Shown one piece after another: positions 26,926-35,229 of a DNA stretch of 64,000 bases (positions are counted from its first letter, which is position 1; each line of letters begins with the position of its first letter). The position numbers and the translations under genes are program-made. The stretch comes from Phyllobacterium sp. OV277 (GTDB lineage Bacteria; Pseudomonadota; Alphaproteobacteria; Rhizobiales; Rhizobiaceae), in assembly GCF_900104355.1 (NCBI RefSeq), contig NZ_FNIY01000009.1, forward strand, positions 1 to 64,000, written 5' to 3'. Under the pieces are notes generated by a model. It worked only from the letters and a program-made list of their open reading frames with translations, was not told where the DNA came from and made no database searches.

Positions 26926-28338
26926 TCAACCCAGTGCAAACCACCAGGTTGCCAATCCCAAAAATGAGAAAAAGCCGACAACGTCGGTTACAGTCGTTAC
27001 AAAAACTGCCGATGAAATAGCCGGATCGGCTCCGAACTTGTCGAGCAGCAGGGGAATCAGAATGCCACCCAGTGCCGCCGCCATCATGTTGATGATCATG
27101 GCTGTGGCGATAATCCCGCCAAGTTCGACACTCTGGAACCAAAGGCCCGCGACCATGCCTATCAATAGCGCGAACACCATGCCGTTAATAAGCCCGACCG
27201 AAGCCTCGCGGCGGATGATGCGGCCCGCATTGTAGATGTCCATGTGCCGGGTCGCCAAGGCGCGCACGGTGACGGTCATGGTCTGGGTCGCCGCGTTGCC
27301 ACCCATAGAAGCCACGATGGGCATAAGGACCGCAAGCGCAACCATCTGCTGGATCGTCCCGTCAAACAGCCCGATGATGGATGCGGACAGAAACGCGGTG
27401 AACAGATTTACGACCAGCCATGGCGTACGGGAACGGGATGTTGAAAAGACCGAGTCGGAGAGCTCTTCGTCGCCGACGCCGCCGAGGCGCATGATGTCCT
27501 CTTCGGCCTCTTCCTGAATGACGTCCACGATGTTTTCGATGGTGAGCACGCCGACGAGCCGCTCATTCTCATCAACAACGGCCGCAGACAGAAGATCGTA
27601 CTGTTCAAAGATTTGCGCCGCTTCTTCCTGATCCATGGTCGCAGGAATGGCGTGACGCGTCTCGTGCATGATCTCGTCGATCTTCGCATCACGTCCGGCG
27701 CGCAGGATACGATCAAGATCAATGGCACCAAGCAACCGGAACATTGGGTCGATAACGAAAATCTGCGAAAAAGACTCGGGCAAATCGGCGTTGTTGCGCA
27801 TGTAGTCGATGGTCTGTCCGACGGTCCAGAATGGTGGAACCGCAACGAACTCCGTCTGCATACGGCGACCGGCGGTTTCTTCCGGATAGCCGAGAGAGCG
27901 GCGAAGGCGAACGCGTTCGGTAAATGGCAACTGTGCCAGAATCTCGTCGCGGTCTTCTTGGTCGAGATCCTCAAGAATGTAGACGGCATCATCGGAATCA
28001 AGATCCTGAACCGCTTCAGCGATCTGCTGATTCGGCATGGCGTCGACGATTTCGAGGCGCACGGCCTCATCAACTTCCGCCAGAGACGCAAAATCGAATT
28101 CATCGCCAAGAAGCTCGATGAGTGCCGAGCGCTGCTCCGATTGCAGCGCCTCAAGAACGTGGCCAAGCTCGGACTGGTGCAGCTTGCCGACGTGGGACCG
28201 AAGAAACAGAACATCGCGATCCGCAATGGCGGCGCCGACACGGGCGAGATAGGAAGAGCGGACAGCGCCGTCTTCGCCATAAATGTCGACGTCCCGCTCT
28301 TCATCGGCGGACTGAGGCAATGTTTCAGTTTCGTCCAT
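26926..28338 (-). CDS. mgtE: Magnesium transporter MgtE
   Basis: Mg2+ channel/transporter of 470 aa. The N-terminal cytosolic MgtE_N domain (residues about 40-155) with LPFTERVRLRRSLGYPEETAGRRM is followed by two CBS domains (about 160-280) and five membrane segments. Conserved in the membrane part are PIVASMGGNAATQTMTV and AALGGILIPLLLDKFGADPA, which line the pore. Regulation by cytosolic Mg2+ binding to the N and CBS domains is known for the family. Confidence 0.95.
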   Translation of the reverse strand: MDETETLPQSADEERDVDIYGEDGAVRSSYLARVGAAIADRDVLFLRSHVGKLHQSELGHVLEALQSEQRSALIELLGDEFDFASLAEVDEAVRLEIVDAMPNQQIAEAVQDLDSDDAVYILEDLDQEDRDEILAQLPFTERVRLRRSLGYPEETAGRRMQTEFVAVPPFWTVGQTIDYMRNNADLPESFSQIFVIDPMFRLLGAIDLDRILRAGRDAKIDEIMHETRHAIPATMDQEEAAQIFEQYDLLSAAVVDENERLVGVLTIENIVDVIQEEAEEDIMRLGGVGDEELSDSVFSTSRSRTPWLVVNLFTAFLSASIIGLFDGTIQQMVALAVLMPIVASMGGNAATQTMTVTVRALATRHMDIYNAGRIIRREASVGLINGMVFALLIGMVAGLWFQSVELGGIIATAMIINMMAAALGGILIPLLLDKFGADPAISSAVFVTTVTDVVGFFSFLGLATWWFALG

Positions 28339-28394
28339 CGGTCCGCACCTGCCTTCCTGACGTGTCTTACACTGTCAGACTGTCAGTTAGCGCA

Positions 28395-28450
28395 TAACCC
28401 CTGAAATCCAAATCGAATTCTGCAGGATTATGCGCAATTTCAGAGGGTTA
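28395..28450. promoter_or_regulatory. Inverted repeat between aldehyde dehydrogenase and mgtE genes
   Basis: TAACCCCTGAAAT at 28395-28407 pairs with ATTTCAGAGGGTTA at 28437-28450 with one bulge. It lies in the 151-base gap upstream of mgtE, after the aldehyde dehydrogenase gene. It may end the upstream transcript or form part of the mgtE leader. I do not recognise a known Mg2+-sensing RNA in it. Confidence 0.4.
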
Positions 28451-28489
28451 CTACTACCCTGCTCAACCATTGGACGCAAAGCATTGATA

Positions 28490-29938
28490 TCAGGCGGCGC
28501 TGTCTTCCCAGCCGCTGATTGCCTTGACCTCAAGAAAGTCTTCCAGTCCCCAATGACCGCCCTCACGGCCAATGCCGGACTGCTTGTAGCCGCCGAAAGG
28601 TGCGTCTGCCTTATGCGACGCGCCGTTCACGCGAACCATACCGGCACGCAGCTGCTTTGACACACGCTTGATCCGTTCGCGATCACCGGATTGGATATAG
28701 GCAGCGAGCCCATAAGGCGTGTCATTGGCGATTTCGACGGCCTCTTCTTCCGTATCGAACGGGATCATGGCAAGCACCGGTCCAAAGATTTCTTCACGGG
28801 CAATCGTCATGTCATTGTTTACATCGGCAAACACGGTTGGACGAACGAAATAGCCCCGATTGAAACCTTCCGGACGGCCAGTACCACCGGCAATCAGGCG
28901 CGCACCTTCCTTGATGCCCTGTTCAATCAGGCCCTGTACCTTATTGAACTGTGCTTCGGAAACGAGCGGCCCCATATGATCGCCATCCTTGGCCGGATCG
29001 CCAACCACTGTCGCCTTGGCTGTGGCGGCAGCCACTTCCGTTGCCTTGGCGTAAACCGAGCGTTCCACCAGCATGCGCGTTGGCGCATTGCAGGACTGAC
29101 CCGTATTGTTGAAGACATGCTGCACACCGCGCGTCACCGCAGCTTCGACGTCGCTGTCGGCAAAAACGATGTTGGGTGACTTGCCACCAAGTTCCAGCGA
29201 CACGCGCTTGACCGTATCGGCAGCCGCCTTGGTGACGGCGATGCCTGCGCGGGTCGATCCGGTAAACGACATCATGTCGATGCCGGGATGCGCAGACATG
29301 GCAGCACCGACCGACGGGCCATCGCCATTGACCATGTTGAAAACACCAGCCGGAAGGCCCGATGCATCGATCATTTCAGCAAATACAACTGACGAGATCG
29401 GTGCAATTTCAGAAGGTTTCAGCACAACGGTGCAACCTGCAGCAATAGCGGGCACAACCTTGAGAATGACCTGATTCATCGGCCAGTTCCATGGTGTGAT
29501 CAGGCCGCAAACGCCGATTGGTTCATAGGCGATCAGGACATTCTTGTTGTGCTCATCCAATGGCCGTTCGAATTTGAAATCCTTCAAAGCGCGCATGAAA
29601 GCCTTGAGGTGGCTGGTGCCCGAGGCCGCCTGCTCTTCCAGAGCCATTTTGATCGGCGCACCCATTTCCGAGGAAATCGCCTGCGCCATATCGTTGATAC
29701 GCGCTTCATAGACTGCGGTCAGGCGTTCAAGCCACGCAATGCGTTCCTCACGGCTTGTCAGGCTCCAGGTGCTGAATGCCTTGCGCGCGGCGTTCACTGC
29801 AGCATCGACGTCGGCGGCTGATCCAACTGAAATGACAGCAAATGCCTGCTCATCGGCAGGATTGATGACTTCAAGGTCTCTTGCCACGGCTGGAGCTGTC
29901 CATTTTCCATTGATATAGAAATCGGTCTTGCGAAGCAT
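28490..29938 (-). CDS. NAD(P)-dependent aldehyde dehydrogenase
   Basis: Soluble aldehyde dehydrogenase superfamily enzyme of 482 aa, oxidising an aldehyde to the acid. The catalytic Glu is in SLELGGKSPNIVF (around residue 250) and the catalytic Cys in NTGQSCNAPTRM (around 285). WNWPMNQVILKVVPAIAAGC forms the cofactor fold. A strong AGGAG precedes the ATG at 29938. The substrate is not determinable; the carnitine locus lies elsewhere, so a trimethylaminobutyraldehyde role would be speculative. Confidence 0.93.
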   Translation of the reverse strand: MLRKTDFYINGKWTAPAVARDLEVINPADEQAFAVISVGSAADVDAAVNAARKAFSTWSLTSREERIAWLERLTAVYEARINDMAQAISSEMGAPIKMALEEQAASGTSHLKAFMRALKDFKFERPLDEHNKNVLIAYEPIGVCGLITPWNWPMNQVILKVVPAIAAGCTVVLKPSEIAPISSVVFAEMIDASGLPAGVFNMVNGDGPSVGAAMSAHPGIDMMSFTGSTRAGIAVTKAAADTVKRVSLELGGKSPNIVFADSDVEAAVTRGVQHVFNNTGQSCNAPTRMLVERSVYAKATEVAAATAKATVVGDPAKDGDHMGPLVSEAQFNKVQGLIEQGIKEGARLIAGGTGRPEGFNRGYFVRPTVFADVNNDMTIAREEIFGPVLAMIPFDTEEEAVEIANDTPYGLAAYIQSGDRERIKRVSKQLRAGMVRVNGASHKADAPFGGYKQSGIGREGGHWGLEDFLEVKAISGWEDSAA

Positions 29939-30081
29939 GGTTGGTCTCCTGCCTGTGGGATGTTGATTGAGAGCTGGTCGATGCCGCTCATTGTTCGATT
30001 GAAGGTGTAGCCGATGAATAGGTTACCAGCCAACAGCAATATCGAACAAAGAGGCGAAAATAGCGGCGTACTCTTATCGGT

Positions 30082-30675
30082 TCACGATTTCTTCCGCTGA
30101 TGGAACTGACGGCTAAGGCGCAGGAAATTGCCCAGCATCGCATGGCCATATTCCGTCAGCACCGATTCCGGATGAAACTGTACGCCAAAGGTCGGGTGCT
30201 CATTATGTGCGAGCCCCATGATTTCGCCCCTATCCGAACGTGCAGTAACAGTGAGCGCGGTGGTGTTTTCATCAGCCACGACAATAAGCGAATGGTAACG
30301 CCCCGCCTTGAATGGGCTTGGCAGTCCCTTGAACACCCCTGTTCCGTCGTGCTGGATCAGTGATGAACGGCCATGCATAGGCTCTTGCGCGCGCAAAACC
30401 TTGCCGCCAAAGGCTTCGCCAATGCACTGGTGGCCAAGGCATATGCCCAGAATGGGAACGGTACCGCTGAACTTTTCGATGATGGCCAGCGACTGGCCCG
30501 CTTCATGCGGTCCGCATGGTCCCGGCGAAATAACGAGAGCCGAGGGCTTTAGCGTTTCAATATCGGCAATCGAGATCGCGTCATTGCGGACAACCTGCGT
30601 TTCCTCGCCAAGTTCGGCAAAATAGCGCGCCACGGTGAAAACGAACGAATCGTAATTGTCGATGATGAGGATCAT
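30082..30675 (-). CDS. pabA: Aminodeoxychorismate/anthranilate synthase glutamine amidotransferase
   Basis: Class I glutamine amidotransferase that supplies ammonia to the synthase subunit. The nucleophile Cys79 lies in GICLGHQC and the His/Glu pair in FHPESVLTEYG. The 197-aa size is normal. Its start overlaps the stop of pabB by four bases, so the pair is translated together. The partner is a PabB-type enzyme, so the product is probably aminodeoxychorismate for folate, though a shared role in tryptophan synthesis is possible. Confidence 0.92.
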   Translation of the reverse strand: MILIIDNYDSFVFTVARYFAELGEETQVVRNDAISIADIETLKPSALVISPGPCGPHEAGQSLAIIEKFSGTVPILGICLGHQCIGEAFGGKVLRAQEPMHGRSSLIQHDGTGVFKGLPSPFKAGRYHSLIVVADENTTALTVTARSDRGEIMGLAHNEHPTFGVQFHPESVLTEYGHAMLGNFLRLSRQFHQRKKS

Positions 30676-32075
30676 GACCCGATATCTCCGGCCATATTGA
30701 ACACGTCCAAAATCCGCACCGCCTTATCGAGCGTCTCCTGATATTCCGCCGCCGGATCGGACAGCGCAGTGATACCACCGCCCGCCTGAAACACCGCCTT
30801 GCCGCCCTGAAACAGCACCGTGCGAATAGCGATATTGGTATCCATATTGCCGTTGAAGCCAATAAAGCCGATTGAACCGCAATAAATGCCCCGCGCAACA
30901 TGCTCGGTTTCCGTGATGATCTCCATCGCCCGCAATTTTGGTGCGCCAGTGATCGAACCGCCGGGGAATGCTGCGCGGATCAGATCCAGCAATGTTCTAT
31001 CATCCGCCAAACGACCGGTGACGACGGAAACCAGATGATGCACGCTGGCATAGGATTCCAGACCGCAAAGCACAGGCGTTAGAACAGAATGGGGATTGCA
31101 GACGCGCGAAAGGTCGTTGCGCATCAGATCAACAATCATCAGGTTTTCAGCGCGATCCTTTTCCGACGCCAGCAGTTCATCCGCATGCTGCCGGTCGATG
31201 TCAGGATCAGCCGAGCGCGGTACAGTACCCTTGATTGGCCGTGTTTCGACATTCCTGCCACGCGCCGACAAAAACCTCTCAGGCGAACTTGAGGCTATCA
31301 CCAGATCGTCATGTTCGAGATAGGCGGCAAATGTTGCAGCATTGCGCTGACGCAGGGCTTTGTAGAACGACCAGACGGGATAATCATCAGGGAGATCGGC
31401 GCTAAAGCGTTGCGCGATGTTGGCTTGAAAAATATCGCCGTCGAGAATGTATTCAACAACCCCAGCGACAGCCTGCATATAGGCTTCACGCTCGAAATTG
31501 GATTGCCAGATTTCTCGCGCAATGCGTGGTCTTGGAAAGCTGTGCTGTTCTGGTCGCTTTTCGAGCGCGGCAAAGAAGGCATCCGAACGCTCTACAGCAC
31601 GAGCCGCACGTTGTTCCCCCGCTTGCTCAGGCAAGCCCGATGAAACCAGCCAGACTTTTTGTTTCAGGTGATCGAAGGCAAGAATGACATCATAAAAACT
31701 CCAGACCGCATCCGGAACGTCGCCTTGCGGCTGCTTTACCGGTTCGGGAAGATTTTCCAGCAGGCGTCCGAATTCATAGGAAAAATAACCGATCGCTCCG
31801 CCGTGGAAAGGAGGAAGATCACGCTGATCCTCGAGCTGATACAGGTCCAGATAATGGGAAAGCGCCTCCAGTGGCAGAAGTTGCGATGCTTCATCGTTCC
31901 AGTGGGCTACACCGTCTGTTACCACCAGTTTTCCGAAGGGATCGGCGGCCACATAGGAATAACGGCCAAGCTGGTCATGACGCATGGCGCTGTCAAGAAA
32001 GCTCAAGCCCCCGAATGGCCTGAGGCGTTCGGCAGCATCTACAGGTTCCAGCCATGGAATTTCCCGGATATACAT
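30672..32075 (-). CDS. pabB: Aminodeoxychorismate synthase component I
   Basis: Converts chorismate and ammonia to 4-amino-4-deoxychorismate, on the way to p-aminobenzoate and folate. The C-terminal chorismate-binding domain contains ETRPIKGTVPRSADP, the PIKGT motif typical of PabB with the Lys that attacks chorismate. Also present are AAFPGGSITGAPKLRAMEII and YCGSIGFIGFNGNMD. Length 467 aa. It is followed by pabA with a four-base overlap. No aminodeoxychorismate lyase (pabC) is adjacent. Confidence 0.93.
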   Translation of the reverse strand: MYIREIPWLEPVDAAERLRPFGGLSFLDSAMRHDQLGRYSYVAADPFGKLVVTDGVAHWNDEASQLLPLEALSHYLDLYQLEDQRDLPPFHGGAIGYFSYEFGRLLENLPEPVKQPQGDVPDAVWSFYDVILAFDHLKQKVWLVSSGLPEQAGEQRAARAVERSDAFFAALEKRPEQHSFPRPRIAREIWQSNFEREAYMQAVAGVVEYILDGDIFQANIAQRFSADLPDDYPVWSFYKALRQRNAATFAAYLEHDDLVIASSSPERFLSARGRNVETRPIKGTVPRSADPDIDRQHADELLASEKDRAENLMIVDLMRNDLSRVCNPHSVLTPVLCGLESYASVHHLVSVVTGRLADDRTLLDLIRAAFPGGSITGAPKLRAMEIITETEHVARGIYCGSIGFIGFNGNMDTNIAIRTVLFQGGKAVFQAGGGITALSDPAAEYQETLDKAVRILDVFNMAGDIGS

Positions 32076-32097
32076 CCGTTACTATCTCCCGGTGATT

Positions 32098-32523
32098 TCA
32101 CCCGCTTTTGCGGGTTGAAAGAAGGATACTTGTCTCGGTCAGGGTGATTCCGTCAATATGGCGAATGTCCCGCAAGGTATGATCGAAGGCTTCAAGGGTT
32201 TCGACTTCGATTTCCGCGACAATATCCCAACGTCCATTGGTCGTATGCAGCGCGCGAATCTCGGGAAACCCCTGCAGACGGCGGATAACTTTCTCCGCAC
32301 CTTGGCCCGCCACTTCGATCATGGCAATGGCACGCACACCATAAACACCCGCCCCGGCTTTCAGCGTCACGGTGAAACCCTGAATGGTGCCATCGCTGGT
32401 CAGCTTGTCGACGCGGGCGCGCACGGTGGCGCGCGAAATACCCAGCAATGTCGCCATCGACGAAACGGGCATGCGGCAATCATCCCGGAGCAAAGACAGC
32501 AATCGGCGGTCGAGGTCATCCAT
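32098..32523 (-). CDS. Lrp/AsnC-family transcriptional regulator
   Basis: DNA-binding regulator of 141 aa with an N-terminal helix-turn-helix (LDRRLLSLLRDDCRMPVSS then LLGISRATVRARVDKL) and a C-terminal ligand-binding RAM domain. It is divergent from the arginase-ornithine aminotransferase genes, so it probably controls them in response to arginine or ornithine; this is inference from position. The start may be the ATG at 32523 or the one four codons upstream at 32535. Three TGCGCA boxes lie in the shared promoter region. Confidence 0.9.
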   Translation of the reverse strand: MDDLDRRLLSLLRDDCRMPVSSMATLLGISRATVRARVDKLTSDGTIQGFTVTLKAGAGVYGVRAIAMIEVAGQGAEKVIRRLQGFPEIRALHTTNGRWDIVAEIEVETLEAFDHTLRDIRHIDGITLTETSILLSTRKSG

Positions 32524-32549
32524 ATCATATTCCAATTTGTATAATTCTG

Positions 32550-32578
32550 TTGCGCAATCTGCGCATTAAGTTGCGCAT
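32550..32578. promoter_or_regulatory. Triple TGCGCA operator candidate in the Lrp-arginase promoter region
   Basis: TTGCGCAA (32550-32557), TGCGCAT (32560-32566) and TTGCGCAT (32571-32578) stand in a row. The palindromic TGCGCA cores start at 32551, 32560 and 32572, roughly one helical turn apart, as expected for an oligomeric Lrp-type regulator. They lie 28 bases upstream of the regulator start, between it and the arginase gene. Confidence 0.5.
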
Positions 32579-32694
32579 TTCTATCAGGATGCTGTCTATT
32601 TGTCACCGCCTCGGGCTGGCAGTATAATGGCCGCGACGGAGGGTTCTCCGGCTTCCATCTATTGACCAATTAAACGCGAAAGTGGCGCTTGTTG

Positions 32695-33684
32695 ATGAAC
32701 ATGCTCGGCAAATTTGAGAACGACCCAAAACAGAAATTGATGATTGTCGGCGCACCCATCGAGGAAGGCGCCGGTCGTCTCGGAGCCCTCATGGGACCCG
32801 CTGCGCTACGCACCGCCGGTCTCATCCGCACGCTGGAAGAAATGGGCCACCCTGTTGATGACCATGGCGACCTTCGCTTGCCCGATGTATTGCCTGTCGT
32901 CCCACCCGTTGTTGGTCTTGCCCACTACATCGAGAAGATCGCCGCCTGGTCGCGTATGCTGTGCGTTGAGACCTATGAAGCGATGAAGGCGGGAGAATTT
33001 CCGGTTATTCTCGGCGGCGACCACTCCCTTTCCATGGGTTCCGTCGCTGGTGTTGCCCGTTACTGCCAGGAAAACAACCGCGAACTCTTCGTGCTCTGGC
33101 TCGATGCCCATTCGGATTTCAACACACCGGCCACATCGCCATCGGGCAATATGCATGGCATGTCGGCGGCGCTCCTGTGCAACGAACCCGGCCTTGAAGG
33201 CGTATTTGGCGATGAGCCGCATGGCCTGATCAAGCCTGAAAATCTGCATCTTTTCGGCATTCGTTCCATCGATACTGTTGAGCGGAAGCTGCTGCGTGAA
33301 CGCGGCATCGATGTCATTGATATGCGCCAGATTGATGAGTTCGGCGTGGCCAAGCTCATGCGCCGCATCATTGAACGCGTGCAAAAGGCCAATGGCATCC
33401 TGCATGTCAGCTTTGACGTGGATTTCATCGATCCATCGCTCGCACCCGGTGTTGGCACGACAGTTCCCGGCGGCGCGACCTATCGCGAAGCGCATCTCGC
33501 CATGGAAATGCTGCACGATTCCGGCGTTGTCGGTTCGCTCGATATCGTTGAACTCAACCCGTTTCTTGATGATCGCGGCAAGAGCGCCATGCTGCTTGTC
33601 GATCTCGTCGCCAGCCTGTTCGGCCGGCAGATTTATGAACGTCCCGCCCAGTCAGACCAGAGCACCGCTGCTCTCAACGTATAA
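32695..33684 (+). CDS. rocF: Arginase
   Basis: Hydrolyses L-arginine to ornithine and urea, with a binuclear manganese site. The metal ligands are in GGDHSLSMGS, LDAHSDFNT and SFDVDFIDPSLAPG. From the ATG at 32695 it has 329 aa; a TTG at 32689 or an ATG at 32701 are also possible because no clear ribosome site decides. The next gene is ornithine aminotransferase, so the pair leads arginine to glutamate semialdehyde. Confidence 0.95.
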   Translation: MNMLGKFENDPKQKLMIVGAPIEEGAGRLGALMGPAALRTAGLIRTLEEMGHPVDDHGDLRLPDVLPVVPPVVGLAHYIEKIAAWSRMLCVETYEAMKAGEFPVILGGDHSLSMGSVAGVARYCQENNRELFVLWLDAHSDFNTPATSPSGNMHGMSAALLCNEPGLEGVFGDEPHGLIKPENLHLFGIRSIDTVERKLLRERGIDVIDMRQIDEFGVAKLMRRIIERVQKANGILHVSFDVDFIDPSLAPGVGTTVPGGATYREAHLAMEMLHDSGVVGSLDIVELNPFLDDRGKSAMLLVDLVASLFGRQIYERPAQSDQSTAALNV

Positions 33685-33709
33685 GAAAATTGGCAAATAG
33701 GAGGATATT

Positions 33710-34921
33710 TTGCTGCAGACAGCCGCCCAACTGATTTCGACCGAGTCCCGTCTTGGCGCTCATAATTACAAGCCGCTTGATGTGGTTCTGTCGCGCGGTG
33801 AAGGCGTGCATGTCTGGGATATCGATGGCAATCGTTATCTCGATTGCCTCTCGGCCTATTCGGCTGTCAATCAGGGCCATTGCCATCCCAAAATCCTTAG
33901 CGCGATGACTGAACAGGCATCAAAGCTCACGCTGACCTCCCGCGCTTTTCGCAATGATCAGCTGGCGTTGTTCTACGAGGAACTGGCAGCGCTAACCGGC
34001 TCGCACAAGATTTTACCAATGAACAGCGGTGCCGAAGCCGTCGAGACTGCCATCAAGGCCGTTCGTAAATGGGGCTATGAGGTCAAGGGCGTGCCAGAGA
34101 ATGCCGCAGAGATCATCGTCTGTTCCGATAATTTTCACGGCCGCACCATGGGAATCGTCGGTTTCAGCACCGACCCATCGGCGCGCGAGAACTTTGGCCC
34201 CTTTGCGCCGGGCTTCAAGGTGGTTCCGTTTGGCGATATTGATGCGTTTGCCGCGGCTCTGACACCCAACACGGTGGCTTTCCTCGTTGAGCCTATTCAG
34301 GGCGAAGCGGGCGTGATCATCCCGCCAAAGGGCTATTTCACCAAGGTGCGCGAACTTTGCACGCAGAATAACATCACGCTCATCCTTGATGAAATCCAGA
34401 CTGGCCTTGGCCGCACCGGCGCTCTCTTGGCCGAAGCCCATGAGGGTATCGAAGCGGATGTCACGCTGATTGGTAAGGCGCTGTCAGGCGGTTTCTATCC
34501 GGTTTCCGCAGTGCTTTCGAACAGCGATGTTCTGGGTGTTCTGAAACCCGGTCAGCATGGCAGCACATTTGGCGGCAACCCGCTTGCCTGCGCCATCGCC
34601 CGGGCTGCCCTGCGCGTGCTGACCGAAGAAAACATGATCGAAAACTCCCGCATCGAAGGCGAATATTTCCTGCAGCAGCTCAAGGGCATCCGCAGCAATA
34701 TTGTCCGCGAGGTGCGGGGTCGTGGCCTGATGCTGGCGATTGAATTGCATCCGGAAGCCGGTGGTGCCAATCGGTTCTGCTACGCGTTGAAGGAACGCGG
34801 TATTCTCGCGAAAGACACCCATGGCGATACGATCCGCATTGCACCGCCCTTGGTGATCACGCGCGATCAAGTGGATTGGGCGCTGGAACAGTTCGATGAA
34901 GTGCTGACGAGCATGAATTGA
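33710..34921 (+). CDS. rocD: Ornithine--oxo-acid transaminase
   Basis: PLP enzyme that converts ornithine and 2-oxoglutarate to glutamate semialdehyde and glutamate. [19 protein letters not shown] near residue 45, [17 protein letters not shown] in mid protein, and [18 protein letters not shown] are typical of ornithine aminotransferase. The PLP Lys is in [16 protein letters not shown]. The start is a TTG at 33710 with GGAGG five bases upstream. Length 403 aa. It is 25 bases after the arginase gene. Confidence 0.95.
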   Translation: MLQTAAQLISTESRLGAHNYKPLDVVLSRGEGVHVWDIDGNRYLDCLSAYSAVNQGHCHPKILSAMTEQASKLTLTSRAFRNDQLALFYEELAALTGSHKILPMNSGAEAVETAIKAVRKWGYEVKGVPENAAEIIVCSDNFHGRTMGIVGFSTDPSARENFGPFAPGFKVVPFGDIDAFAAALTPNTVAFLVEPIQGEAGVIIPPKGYFTKVRELCTQNNITLILDEIQTGLGRTGALLAEAHEGIEADVTLIGKALSGGFYPVSAVLSNSDVLGVLKPGQHGSTFGGNPLACAIARAALRVLTEENMIENSRIEGEYFLQQLKGIRSNIVREVRGRGLMLAIELHPEAGGANRFCYALKERGILAKDTHGDTIRIAPPLVITRDQVDWALEQFDEVLTSMN

Positions 34922-34938
34922 GGACGCCCCCTCCTTCT

Positions 34939-35121
34939 CCGTCATCCTCGGGCTTGACCCGAGGACCCACGGCAAACAAAGAAAGACAGCATTCATTGTT
35001 CCTGCTTGTTGCAAATGCTGCACGCGCCTTTAAGTCAGCGAGTTGCTGGAATGCATCTGTTTAAGTGGGAAGTTTAGTGCTGCACAGCCATGGGTCCTCG
35101 GGTCAAGCCCGAGGATGACGG
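34939..35121. repeat. Type C palindromic repeat, copy 1
   Basis: The left arm at 34939-34972 (TCATCCTCGGGCTTGACCCG core) and the right arm at 35088-35121 are complementary over 34 bases with one mismatch. The roughly 115-base interior has no open frame. It starts 17 bases after the rocD stop and fuses directly with a partial type A copy on its right. Confidence 0.85.
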
Positions 35122-35124
35122 AAA

Positions 35125-35220
35125 GGGAGGCGTTGCAACGCTAATCGCCAACGTTGCAGAACCTGGCTCCCTGCAATCCACCAATCTCCCTCATGGTGAA
35201 CTTGTCGAACCACGCACCAC
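35125..35220. repeat. Partial type A repeat, right half only
   Basis: The interior motif (GTTGCAACGCTAATCGC and a later GTTGCAGAA) and the right arm (TCATGGTGAACTTGTCGAAC at about 35191-35210) of a type A repeat are present. The left arm is absent and its place is taken by type C copy 1. It ends ten bases before the stop of the next minus-strand gene. Confidence 0.7.
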
Positions 35221-35229
35221 ACATCTTTC

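Noticed and set aside
27408-28304. 298-codon minus-strand frame inside mgtE
   Set aside because: It is a shifted-frame shadow of mgtE with Ser/Arg-rich low-quality sequence.
28339-28489. Mg2+ riboswitch upstream of mgtE
   Set aside because: I could not match the leader to the M-box pattern; only a simple inverted repeat is supported.
32806-33516. 236-codon frame antisense to arginase
   Set aside because: Antisense shadow of a clear gene; no family features.
34939-35121. Type C repeat as a transcription terminator of rocD
   Set aside because: The arms are 115 bases apart and no T-run follows; the same element occurs elsewhere, so it is called a repeat.
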